Shown here piece by piece: positions 1-6,165 of a DNA stretch of 6,504 bases. The translations under genes were made by a program, and so were the position numbers. Where the stretch lies: contig JAHEZF010000054.1 in assembly GCA_023251215.1 (NCBI GenBank), positions 1-6,504 on the forward strand, given 5' to 3'. The first letter of the stretch is position 1, and every line of letters begins with the position of its first letter. The notes under the pieces were generated by a model. It saw only the letters and a program-made list of their open reading frames with translations, searched no databases and was not told where the DNA came from. Source of the stretch: Sphingobacteriales bacterium. Its GTDB lineage: Bacteria; Bacteroidota; Bacteroidia; Chitinophagales; Chitinophagaceae.

Positions 1-104
1 ACCGGCAATTCAAAACTCAGCAAATAAAAAAAAAGAATATTAATAATGCCAAAAAGGATGGTGGTTAATGCAATGATCTTGTATCCTTCTTTGTGAATCG
101 TCAT
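1..104 (-). CDS. psd: Phosphatidylserine decarboxylase family protein, N-terminal fragment (cut by window edge)
   Basis: An open frame reads leftward from an ATG at 104 through 34 complete codons to the window edge without a stop. The peptide begins MTIHKEGYKIIALTTILFG and continues as one strongly hydrophobic segment (about residues 9-30). That short basic start with a HKEGY-like motif followed by a membrane helix is how I remember the N-terminus of Bacteroidota phosphatidylserine decarboxylases. The enzyme removes CO2 from phosphatidylserine to give phosphatidylethanolamine at the inner membrane. The catalytic core and the autocatalytic pyruvoyl cleavage site lie outside the window, so the call rests on the N-terminus plus position: it lies 71 bp downstream of cdsA on the same strand, a common pairing in this phylum. 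Another small membrane protein cannot be excluded. Confidence 0.6.
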   Translation of the reverse strand, partial: MTIHKEGYKIIALTTILFGIINILFFYLLSFELP

Positions 105-121
105 CTGCTGCAGTTGAAAGA

Positions 122-129
122 CAAAGATA
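122..129 (-). promoter_or_regulatory. Candidate -7 promoter element for psd
   Basis: On the minus strand the bases read TATCTTTG, an exact match to the Bacteroidota -7 consensus TAnnTTTG. It ends 17 bases before the psd ATG, which would leave a leader of only about ten bases. No convincing -33 TTTG is present at the usual 19-21 base spacing. It lies in the 71-bp gap after cdsA, so psd could have its own promoter in addition to readthrough from the cdsA operon. An eight-base match with two free positions occurs often by chance. Confidence 0.35.
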
Positions 130-175
130 ACAAAGGTTTATTCTGAAGGAATCTCTTCTGGAAAAGTATAAAGGT

Positions 176-1069
176 TCAAGAAGTATTTTTCATAAATAAA
201 TAAACATACAACCAAACAAACGGTATAGCCAGCAATAAGGAATCAAACCTGTCTAAAAAACCACCATGCCCGGGCATAAGGTTGCCACTGTCTTTTACAT
301 TGGCCATGCGTTTGAGTTTGGATTCGAGAAGATCGCCGAAGATACCAGCAATTGCAGATACCGCGGAAATTATTACTATCGTTTTTACATCAAAACTATA
401 TCCCCATGAAATCAGGGCTGAAATGATTATGGCAAGTGCTGCACCACCTATAGTACCTTCCCATGTTTTTTTAGGTGAAATCTTCGTTAGCGGCGTTTTA
501 CCAATCAGGGAACCAATCAGGTAAGCCATGGTATCATTTATCCAAATCGAAAAAATAATAATACAGGGTATAACTATCCTGTGCCATGGTGGATGATGGT
601 CAAAGACATTCCCTTCTGTAATGAAAAAATCTTTTCTAAACCATATCATCAACCCCCAGCTCAATGAAATATACAGCAAGCCTAAAACTGAATAACCAAT
701 ATTCTTCAGCCGGATATTTTTTGTAAACAGTAATTCAGTAATGGGCAAAAGAAAAACAAAGATCAGCCCCGTCCACCAGCCCAGCTCATGCAGTTTCAAA
801 CCGAACAGGTCGTAAGCATCGTTGGTAAAATAAAGCATGATGCACCAGCCTGCAATCATTACTCCATACTTATGAAAAGGAGTTATTTCCCCGTAGCTTT
901 TATCAATTAATCCAACCAGTCTTTGGTATTCTATCCAGCAACCAAAATGAATAATGGAAAATAAAATGAAAAAAGTCCAGTGATTAATGAGCAAGCCAGC
1001 CAGCATCACTGCCGCAAACACAGCCGCAGTAATCGTTCTTGTTTTAAATATTTGCCAGTTAAATGTCAT
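176..1069 (-). CDS. cdsA: Phosphatidate cytidylyltransferase (CDP-diacylglycerol synthase)
   Basis: CdsA transfers CMP from CTP to phosphatidic acid, giving CDP-diacylglycerol, the precursor of all bacterial phosphoglycerolipids, in the inner membrane. The 297-residue product is polytopic. It carries the expected C-terminal motifs: ND-T at 178-180, SPKKTWEG at 198-205, and the full family signature at 250-276 (S250, K253-R254, K259-D260, H268-G269-G270, D273-R274, D276), whose acidic residues bind the catalytic metals. Length is near the family norm. I chose the ATG at 1069 over an in-frame ATG at 1102. The longer form adds only MRSKRKKKQHR, a basic tract that mirrors the acidic codons at the end of the upstream gene, while the shorter form begins just before the conserved RTIT segment. 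With this start the gene overlaps the upstream CPBP gene by 11 bp, which suggests translational coupling. Confidence 0.95.
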   Translation of the reverse strand: MTFNWQIFKTRTITAAVFAAVMLAGLLINHWTFFILFSIIHFGCWIEYQRLVGLIDKSYGEITPFHKYGVMIAGWCIMLYFTNDAYDLFGLKLHELGWWTGLIFVFLLPITELLFTKNIRLKNIGYSVLGLLYISLSWGLMIWFRKDFFITEGNVFDHHPPWHRIVIPCIIIFSIWINDTMAYLIGSLIGKTPLTKISPKKTWEGTIGGAALAIIISALISWGYSFDVKTIVIISAVSAIAGIFGDLLESKLKRMANVKDSGNLMPGHGGFLDRFDSLLLAIPFVWLYVYLFMKNTS

Positions 1070-2012
1070 GCGGTGCTGTTTCTTTTTCCTCTTCGAACGC
1101 AAAAAGCCGGGATGATTCCTTTTGTGAAATATTCATTTTGTAAAACAGGTATAATAATGCAATCAGAACAGGCAAGGCAAAAATACCCATCCACGATGAG
1201 CTGTTTTCTGCAAGGACATCTTTTAAAGATTTACCCTGCATTTTATAAATATAAATAATGGTAAGTGCCAGAGCATTATTTAAAAAATGAGCTATGATAT
1301 TAAGCCATATTCTTCCGGAATATTGGTAAAGTAACCCCAGCATCGTACCCAGGAAGAGCCGGGACAAAAATCCGTAATAAGAAAAATGAGCCAGGCTGAA
1401 CAACAGGCTGACAACAATGATTGACAGCCACGGCATTTTAGTGGATCGGGTAAGAAAGTTTTGTAATCCGCCCCTGAACAATGCTTCTTCACACAAAGCC
1501 GGTAAAAATCCCATGACGACAAGTGCCAGGATATATTCTCCGGCGCTATTCAAACCAATAATGGCCTCTACCTGCCGGTTGTAATCATTTTCCAGTTTAT
1601 CAAACTTAAGTCTCCATGATTCAGATATGGGGATACTCTCATTTACATAAGAAACAAAAGCTGAAACAAATAAAGCTGTACAAACTATTGCAAATACAAG
1701 GCCCACCTGTTTCCAGTTAATATACCCCGAAAAGCCCATTAACTGCAAAGGTTTCCTGTTCATCAAATATGCCGTCAAAACAGCCGGGATCAAAAAACCA
1801 ACAACTGCAGTAATGATTTGAACAACCTTCAAAGCATTGCTGTTGGCGGGGTCTGCCGCGGCGGTCTCCATTTCTTCAATGCTTTTTCCAGTCATGCTGG
1901 TCCACACAGGTATGCTGATGAGTGAAGTAAGAAACAGTCCGGCCACAGCAAAACCAATCAGCATAAAAAATCCGGCCGTATAGGAAATTCCTTTTGAATT
2001 ATTATCGTACAT
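1059..2012 (-). CDS. CPBP family intramembrane glutamic endopeptidase
   Basis: This is a 317-residue multi-pass membrane protein with about eight hydrophobic segments (roughly 14-36, 62-84, 102-122, 159-174, 194-210, 213-229, 235-256, 273-291). It has the CPBP/Abi (CAAX protease and bacteriocin-processing) motifs in order: EExxxR at E175-E176-R180, FxxxH at F205-H209, and HxxxN at H242-N246. In the family these residues form the intramembrane active site. Characterised relatives cleave prenylated proteins, process or confer immunity to peptides, or control signalling, but the substrate here cannot be read from the sequence. The C-terminus is a charged cytoplasmic-looking tail (FEEEKETAPHDI). 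It is the first gene of a likely operon with cdsA and psd. No Shine-Dalgarno sequence precedes the ATG, as is usual in Bacteroidota. All core motifs are intact, so it is probably active. Confidence 0.9.
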   Translation of the reverse strand: MYDNNSKGISYTAGFFMLIGFAVAGLFLTSLISIPVWTSMTGKSIEEMETAAADPANSNALKVVQIITAVVGFLIPAVLTAYLMNRKPLQLMGFSGYINWKQVGLVFAIVCTALFVSAFVSYVNESIPISESWRLKFDKLENDYNRQVEAIIGLNSAGEYILALVVMGFLPALCEEALFRGGLQNFLTRSTKMPWLSIIVVSLLFSLAHFSYYGFLSRLFLGTMLGLLYQYSGRIWLNIIAHFLNNALALTIIYIYKMQGKSLKDVLAENSSSWMGIFALPVLIALLYLFYKMNISQKESSRLFAFEEEKETAPHDI

Positions 2013-2032
2013 GAATTTCAGCGATTAAACTG

Positions 2033-2040
2033 TAATTTTG
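2033..2040 (+). promoter_or_regulatory. Candidate -7 promoter element for dus
   Basis: The plus strand reads TAATTTTG, an exact match to TAnnTTTG, followed by GGAGG. Transcription would begin near 2046 and give a leader of about 60 bases containing the whole 34-bp palindrome. No clear -33 TTTG lies at the right distance; that zone overlaps the start codon of the divergent CPBP gene. The element sits 6 bp from the opposite-strand candidate, so both could not be occupied at once. Confidence 0.4.
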
Positions 2041-2046
2041 GAGGTT

Positions 2047-2054
2047 CAAAAGTA
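2047..2054 (-). promoter_or_regulatory. Candidate -7 promoter element for the CPBP-cdsA operon
   Basis: The minus strand reads TACTTTTG here, an exact match to TAnnTTTG, ending 34 bases before the CPBP start codon. The expected -33 zone falls inside the AT palindrome at 2060-2093, which offers TTA/TTAAT but no TTTG. Placement relative to the gene is good, but the -33 support is weak. Confidence 0.45.
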
Positions 2055-2059
2055 GCCAT

Positions 2060-2093
2060 CAATTAATAATTATTAATTAATAATTATTAATTG
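2060..2093. repeat. Perfect 34-bp palindrome made of a 14-bp tandem repeat
   Basis: The stretch equals its own reverse complement over all 34 bases. It begins CAATT and ends AATTG, with only A and T between the terminal C and G. Read another way, it is two exact copies of AATTAATAATTATT (2061-2074 and 2075-2088) followed by AATT. It lies between divergent genes and ends 13 bases before the dus start codon. It could form a cruciform in DNA or a long A-U hairpin in the dus leader, or present paired operator sites. No regulator binding there can be named from sequence. Confidence 0.9.
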
Positions 2094-2106
2094 AAATTGA
2101 GAATGT

Positions 2107-3144
2107 ATGATCAAAATTGGAAACATACAATTACCCGACTTTCCTTTGCTCCTCGCTCCTATGGAGGATGTAAGTGATCCGCCTTTCCGTGCCGTATGCA
2201 AGGACAATGGCGCCGACCTGATGTACACAGAATTTATTTCATCAGAAGGATTGATAAGAGATGCCATAAAGAGCCGGAAGAAGTTAGACATCTTTGAATA
2301 CGAAAGACCGGTTGGCATACAAATTTTTGGCGGTGATGAAGAAAGCCTTTCATTAGCCGCAAAAATTGTAGAAGCTACCAATCCTGATCTGCTGGACATA
2401 AACTTTGGCTGCCCTGTAAAAAAAGTGGCACTTCGCGGCGCCGGCGCCGGTGTGCTTAAAGATATTGACCTGATGGTCCGGCTGACATCTGCCGTTGTAA
2501 GATCAACTTCATTGCCGGTTACTGTAAAAACAAGACTGGGTTGGGATGACCATACAAAGAATATTGAAGAAGTAGCTGAACGTTTGCAGGACGTTGGCAT
2601 CAAAGCATTGGCCATTCATGGACGTACCCGCACACAAATGTATAAAGGCGAAGCCGACTGGACGCTGATCGGCAAAGTGAAAAATAATCCACGCATCAGT
2701 ATCCCGATTTTTGGAAACGGTGATATTGAAAGCCCGGAAAAAGCGTTGGAATATAAAAACCGCTATGCTGTGGATGGCATCATGCTGGGCCGTGCAGCAA
2801 TCGGTTACCCGTGGATATTTAATGAAATAAAATATTTTATGAAGACCGGAAAACATTTACCTGCACCCACCATTGAAGAAAGAGTGAATGTAATTCGCAG
2901 GCATTTGCATAAAAGTGTGGAATGGAAAAATCCTGTTGTAGGCATCAATGAAATGCGCCGGCATTATGCCAATTACCTGAAAGGCCTCCCCAATATTAAG
3001 GAATACCGCAACCGGTTGGTAACATTAAAAACAACAGAAGAAATAGACGAAGTGCTGAATGAGATCATTATGACCTATTCGGGGTTCCGGTTTGAAAAAA
3101 CCGTGATTGAATTAGTAAACTACCACGAAAAATGCGCCGTATAA
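2107..3144 (+). CDS. dusB: tRNA-dihydrouridine synthase, DusB/NifR3 type
   Basis: The enzyme is a flavoprotein that uses NADPH and FMN to reduce specific uridines in the tRNA D-loop to dihydrouridine. The 345-residue product has an N-terminal TIM barrel (about 1-240) and a C-terminal helical tRNA-binding domain. Visible motifs are LLAPMEDVSDPPFR (15-28), DINFGCPVKKV (97-107) with C102 as the expected catalytic proton donor, VKTRLGWDD (140-148) with K141, IHGRTR (170-175) with H171, FGNGDI (202-207), and the FMN-phosphate loop MLGRAAIG (226-233). Length fits the family. The start is fixed by an in-frame TGA at 2098-2100. Which tRNA position it modifies is not visible; E. coli DusB acts on U17. 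It stands alone on the plus strand and converges with the peroxidase gene. Confidence 0.95.
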   Translation: MIKIGNIQLPDFPLLLAPMEDVSDPPFRAVCKDNGADLMYTEFISSEGLIRDAIKSRKKLDIFEYERPVGIQIFGGDEESLSLAAKIVEATNPDLLDINFGCPVKKVALRGAGAGVLKDIDLMVRLTSAVVRSTSLPVTVKTRLGWDDHTKNIEEVAERLQDVGIKALAIHGRTRTQMYKGEADWTLIGKVKNNPRISIPIFGNGDIESPEKALEYKNRYAVDGIMLGRAAIGYPWIFNEIKYFMKTGKHLPAPTIEERVNVIRRHLHKSVEWKNPVVGINEMRRHYANYLKGLPNIKEYRNRLVTLKTTEEIDEVLNEIIMTYSGFRFEKTVIELVNYHEKCAV

Positions 3145-3212
3145 CAGCAAAGGATAAATCCCCCTGGCCGCAAAGAGCATAATGTTGCAACCCCGATATT
3201 CCCTGTGTTGAA
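3145..3212. other. Convergent spacer between dusB and the peroxidase gene, no terminator seen
   Basis: Two genes end facing each other across 68 bp. I looked on both strands for a GC-rich stem followed by a T tract and found none; the best inverted match is GGAT/ATCC with a two-base loop, too small to count. The T6 run at 3216-3221 is inside the peroxidase coding end. Confidence 0.5.
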
Positions 3213-3896
3213 TCATTTTTTATTAACGGCATCCACTACATCTTTACTTTGGGGTGAAATAGATGAACCAAAATAATTGGTCAATATCCCCTGTTCATTC
3301 ACCAGGTATTTGGTAAAATTCCAGGATGGGGGTTTGTTGTTCCAGCCGTTTCGTGTGGAATCGGTCAGCCATTTGAATACATCGTTCTGCAAGTCGTTTT
3401 TTATCACAACGGTTTTTTTCATAAGCGGAAATGTAACTCCGTAATTGAGTTTGCAGAATTGTGCAATGTCTTCATCGGTTCCTTTTTCTTGTTGTTTAAA
3501 ATCATTGGCCGGGAACCCGATGACTGTTAAATGATCTTTATTTTCATCATACAGTTTTTGCAGGTCATCATATTGATTGGTGTAGCCACAATCGCTGGCT
3601 GTATTTACCAGCAATACTTTTTTACCTTCCAATGTTGCAAAGTCCAGGTCAGCGCCATTATTCAATATTGCTTTTAAGGAATAAAAAGAAACGGGAGGTT
3701 GTTTTTGTTGATTGATAAGTTCTGTTACGTTTTTGCCCCGCATTTTCGCATACCACATCCATGCAGGGTAAACGGCTTTTAATATTTTTTGACGTATGGT
3801 CATGTTTTTTGAATTACGGTTAACGATCATTACATAGCCGGCAAATGCTAAAAGCAACATAAAAATAACCAGTAAAAAATTTTTTATTCTTTTCAT
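3213..3896 (-). CDS. Membrane-anchored glutathione-peroxidase-family (thiol peroxidase) protein
   Basis: Family members reduce hydrogen peroxide and lipid hydroperoxides; cysteine forms like this one usually draw electrons from thioredoxin rather than glutathione. In the 227-residue product the peroxidatic Cys is C103 in ASDCGYT, the catalytic Gln is Q136 in the KQQE segment, the resolving Cys is C148 in QFCKLNYGVTFP, and W192-N193 lie in WNFTKYL, so the tetrad is complete. The usual FPCNQF motif reads FPANDF, with the non-essential third Cys absent. Residues 1-6 are basic and about 7-26 are hydrophobic, giving a membrane anchor or an uncleaved or AFA-cleaved signal peptide and placing the enzyme outside the cytoplasm; about 45 further residues precede the core. 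The ATG at 3896 overlaps the upstream stop as ATGA; an ATG 12 bases earlier is possible, and an internal Met32 would give a cytoplasmic form. Confidence 0.88.
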   Translation of the reverse strand: MKRIKNFLLVIFMLLLAFAGYVMIVNRNSKNMTIRQKILKAVYPAWMWYAKMRGKNVTELINQQKQPPVSFYSLKAILNNGADLDFATLEGKKVLLVNTASDCGYTNQYDDLQKLYDENKDHLTVIGFPANDFKQQEKGTDEDIAQFCKLNYGVTFPLMKKTVVIKNDLQNDVFKWLTDSTRNGWNNKPPSWNFTKYLVNEQGILTNYFGSSISPQSKDVVDAVNKK

Positions 3897-5266
3897 CTGA
3901 TCACCCATTTAAACAATTTCAGTTTCCCTTTGAATGGCGGATACTTGATATCCGGATCGAACCAGGTCGGTGTTTTCATCACCGCTCTTTTATGGCTGAA
4001 TGTTTCAAAAGAATATTTGCCATGATAACAACCCATGCCGCTGAAGCCCCTGCCGCCAAAAGGCAGATGATGATTGGTTAAATGCCAGCTTGAATTATTG
4101 ACACAACTGCCCCCGGCAGGAACAGCCTTCAACCATTCATTTTCTTTTTTATTGCTTGATGTGTAGATATAAAGTGATAAAGGATTGGGATGTCTGTCAA
4201 TGACCGCTTTTGCTTCTTCCGTTGTAGTAAACGGAATAATGGGTAAAAGCGGCCCGAATATCTCATCTTTCATCACCGGTGCATCTGATGAAACATTGGT
4301 GATGATGGTTGGCTCAATGAATAGTTTTTCTTTATTTGTTCTTCCCCCATGAACTATTGTACCATTTGACAAATATCCGGTAATGCGGTTGAATTGTCTT
4401 TCGTTAATGATCTTGCCGTAATTATAACTTTCCTCTGGTTTATCGCTAAAGAATTTCTGTATAGTTTCCTTCAAAGCCGTTATTAATTTATCTTTCACCG
4501 AAGCATGCACCAGTAAATAATCAGGCGCCACACACATTTGCCCGGCATTGGAAAACTTGGTCATGGCAATACGCCGGGCTGCCACTTTAATGTTTGCATC
4601 ACTTTCTACAATACAGGGGCTTTTTCCTCCCAGTTCCAGTGTAACCGGAACTAAACGTTCTGCCGCCATTTTATAAATTATCTTACCCACTGTAGTGCTG
4701 CCGGTATAAAAAACATGACCGAATGTAAAATTGTTCATCATTTCCGGGATCACTGTTGCTCCATCGCCCTGTATATACAAAATATATTCTTTGGAAAAAA
4801 CATCTTCAATGATCTTCTTCATTACCGCATCGGTAGCAGGAGCAAATTCGCTTGGTTTAAGCACTATGCAGTTGCCGGCGGCCATTGCTCCAATCAACGG
4901 ATTGATGAGTAATTGGAATGGGTAATTCCATGGGCCAACTATCAGCACCACGCCTAAGGGTTCTTTTAAAATCTTACTGCCCGAGGGAAGATTGAGCAGG
5001 TTTGTTCCTGCCTGTTCAGGAGCCATCCAGTTGCGAAGATTTTTTAATGCAGCATTCAGTTCGGCTATCACCATGCCTGTTTCCGTAACCCAGCTTTCTT
5101 CGGGGCTTTTTTTCAGATCGCTGTACAAAGCATCATACAGGTCATGTTCATGATTCAAAACAGATGCTTTCAGATTTTTTAGTTGTTCCCTGCGAAAAGA
5201 ATAAGATTGGGTTGCCCCGCTGTTGAAATAACGCTGCAATTTTTCCAGGCTGGTTATATCTGCCAT
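3893..5266 (-). CDS. Aldehyde dehydrogenase, class-3-like (fatty/aromatic aldehyde type)
   Basis: It oxidises aldehydes to carboxylic acids with NAD(P)+. The 457-residue length, without the extra N-terminal part of classical ALDH1/2 enzymes, fits the ALDH3/fatty aldehyde dehydrogenase group. Motifs in order: GPWNYPFQL (111-119) with the oxyanion Asn N114, KPSE (137-140), the nucleotide-binding GSTTVG (189-194), LELGGKSP (210-217) with general base E211, AGQMC (241-245) with nucleophile C245, and EIFGP (335-339). All catalytic residues are present. The aldehyde is not readable from sequence; lipid-derived medium or long-chain aldehydes are a reasonable guess given the linked peroxidase. The stop codon overlaps the peroxidase start (ATGA), so the two are probably co-translated. 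The gene is transcribed divergently from tadA across 41 bp. Confidence 0.93.
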   Translation of the reverse strand: MADITSLEKLQRYFNSGATQSYSFRREQLKNLKASVLNHEHDLYDALYSDLKKSPEESWVTETGMVIAELNAALKNLRNWMAPEQAGTNLLNLPSGSKILKEPLGVVLIVGPWNYPFQLLINPLIGAMAAGNCIVLKPSEFAPATDAVMKKIIEDVFSKEYILYIQGDGATVIPEMMNNFTFGHVFYTGSTTVGKIIYKMAAERLVPVTLELGGKSPCIVESDANIKVAARRIAMTKFSNAGQMCVAPDYLLVHASVKDKLITALKETIQKFFSDKPEESYNYGKIINERQFNRITGYLSNGTIVHGGRTNKEKLFIEPTIITNVSSDAPVMKDEIFGPLLPIIPFTTTEEAKAVIDRHPNPLSLYIYTSSNKKENEWLKAVPAGGSCVNNSSWHLTNHHLPFGGRGFSGMGCYHGKYSFETFSHKRAVMKTPTWFDPDIKYPPFKGKLKLFKWVIR

Positions 5267-5307
5267 TAATTCTAATTTTATACCAAGTTAGGCAAAACCT
5301 CCCCATA
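5267..5307. promoter_or_regulatory. Short divergent spacer expected to hold promoters for the ALDH operon and tadA
   Basis: Only 41 bp separate the two start codons. On the plus strand TAATTTTA (5273-5280) is one base off TAnnTTTG and lies 28 bases before the tadA ATG. On the minus strand TAACTTGG (5283-5290) is also one base off and lies 17 bases from the ALDH start. Neither has a clear -33 partner. The arrangement implies overlapping promoters, with -33 regions reaching into the opposite coding sequences. No Shine-Dalgarno sequence is seen for either gene. Confidence 0.3.
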
Positions 5308-5745
5308 ATGACCGACGAATACTATATGATGCAGGCCATCAAGGAAGCCAAAAAAGCATTTGAAGACGGAGAAGTACCCGTAGGAGCTGTTGTAGTGATG
5401 AAGGAGAAGGTCATTGCCAGGGGTCATAATATGGTGGAAAAACTGAATGACCCCACTGCTCATGCTGAAATGATAGCCCTGACATCAGCTTTCAATTTAT
5501 TCGGCAGCAAATACTTGCCGGAAGCAATTTTATATGTTACGGTGGAACCCTGCTTCATGTGTGCCGGAGCTATTTACTGGAGTAAGATCGGTAAAATTGT
5601 TTATGGCGCTGACGATGAAAAGAATGGTTACAAAAAAATTGCAGGAGCCAACTGGCCCTTTCATCCAAAAACCGAATTGATAAGAGGTGTATTGAAAGAT
5701 GATTGTGCCAAACTGATAAAAGATTTTTTTAAAGGTAAAAGATAA
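5308..5745 (+). CDS. tadA: tRNA-specific adenosine deaminase (wobble A34 to inosine)
   Basis: TadA deaminates adenosine 34 in the anticodon of tRNA-Arg(ACG) to inosine so that CGU, CGC and CGA can be read. The 145-residue protein is a single cytidine/deoxycytidylate-deaminase fold domain. Zinc ligand H52 and proton shuttle E54 lie in the HAE motif (52-54), and ligands C82 and C85 in PCFMC (81-85). GEVPVGAVVV (21-30), RGHN (38-41) and DPTAHAE (48-54) match the TadA form of the family, as does YGADDEKNG (99-107). Length is slightly below E. coli TadA. A guanine deaminase or other nucleoside deaminase is the main alternative, but the DPTAHAE and VPVGA patterns favour TadA. It is followed after 4 bp by a small gene, probably in one transcript. 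Confidence 0.92.
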   Translation: MTDEYYMMQAIKEAKKAFEDGEVPVGAVVVMKEKVIARGHNMVEKLNDPTAHAEMIALTSAFNLFGSKYLPEAILYVTVEPCFMCAGAIYWSKIGKIVYGADDEKNGYKKIAGANWPFHPKTELIRGVLKDDCAKLIKDFFKGKR

Positions 5746-5749
5746 AATC

Positions 5750-6049
5750 ATGGAAAAAACAACCAAAGCCGTAGCTATACATCCACGCAGCGGAAGGGAA
5801 ATGAAAATAGACGAATCTATTTATAAGCCATTTAAAAATGCAATTATCCAAAGCCTGAAAAAAAGTAAAGGAAAAACATATACTGAGCTGAATGATGATG
5901 TAACAAAAATCATCCATAAAAAATTACCTGGCTTTAAAAAATCAATCTCATGGTACACCATTTCCGTCCGACTGGACCTTGAAACAAGAGGCATTGTAGA
6001 AACGTTCACCGAAAAAGGAAAGAAACTGAACAGACTGAAATCCCGATAG
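5750..6049 (+). CDS. Small uncharacterised protein, winged-helix-like, linked to tadA
   Basis: A 99-residue basic protein that I cannot name with certainty. The layout suggests a small winged helix: a likely helix at about 21-38, a second at 43-59 (starting TYTELNDD), a third at 67-80 (SWYTISVRLDLETRG), then a probable beta wing at 81-97. The combination of TYxEL, SWYxxxVxLDLExRGIVE and a basic end resembles the short DUF6958-type family as I remember it, which has no known function. It could bind nucleic acid, but this is inference. No signal peptide, membrane segment or metal motif is visible. The ATG lies 4 bp after the tadA stop. Codon use looks like that of its neighbours. Its TAG stop falls in the centre of an 18-bp palindrome. 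Confidence 0.8.
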   Translation: MEKTTKAVAIHPRSGREMKIDESIYKPFKNAIIQSLKKSKGKTYTELNDDVTKIIHKKLPGFKKSISWYTISVRLDLETRGIVETFTEKGKKLNRLKSR

Positions 6050-6058
6050 CTATCGGGA
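6041..6058 (+). terminator. Perfect 18-bp palindrome, possible terminator of the tadA operon
   Basis: TCCCGATAGCTATCGGGA is its own reverse complement. With a two-base AG bulge the stem can extend by AAAT/ATTT on the flanks (6038-6063). It follows the last gene of the tadA pair, and the TAG stop (6047-6049) is in the middle of it. Only TTT follows, so it is a weak intrinsic terminator by E. coli standards. From memory, this palindrome recurs in Bacteroidota intergenic regions; that is not verified here. Confidence 0.55.
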
Positions 6059-6116
6059 GATTTGCGAAATAAGAAACAATTCATCTTACCTGGCATTTAT
6101 TTCAACACTTGCATCT

Positions 6117-6124
6117 TAAATTTG
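6117..6124 (+). promoter_or_regulatory. Candidate -7 promoter element for sod
   Basis: TAAATTTG matches TAnnTTTG exactly. The expected -33 zone holds TTTATTTC (6096-6103), a partial match only. A start near 6130 would give a leader of about 70 bases. The position, after the likely terminator of the upstream operon, fits a separate promoter for the superoxide dismutase gene. Confidence 0.5.
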
Positions 6125-6165
6125 TTGTTCTTTAAAATAATTAATTCACTTCCCTGTTTATATCA

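Noticed and set aside
282..524. Plus-strand open frame of 80 codons opposite cdsA
   Set aside because: It lies wholly antisense to the conserved C-terminal motifs of cdsA and its product has no recognisable feature.
1070..1102. Longer cdsA start giving an extra MRSKRKKKQHR
   Set aside because: The 11 residues are the frame-shifted reading of the acidic end of the CPBP gene and precede the part of CdsA that matches the family, so the ATG at 1069 was preferred.
980..1258. Plus-strand open frame of 92 codons across the cdsA/CPBP junction
   Set aside because: It is antisense to two well-supported genes, and the product looks like a random low-information translation.
2061..2088. Two 14-bp tandem copies as a possible start of a CRISPR or iteron array
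   Set aside because: The repeats are directly adjacent, AT-only and only two copies, with no spacers, cas genes or replication gene nearby.
2073..2615. Minus-strand open frame of 180 codons antisense to dusB
   Set aside because: It is long, but it mirrors the conserved Dus coding region and its Ser-rich product matches no family I know; it would also begin inside dusB and end in the palindrome.
3145..3212. Possible bidirectional terminator between dusB and the peroxidase gene
   Set aside because: No stem longer than four pairs with a usable loop and no flanking T tract was found on either strand.
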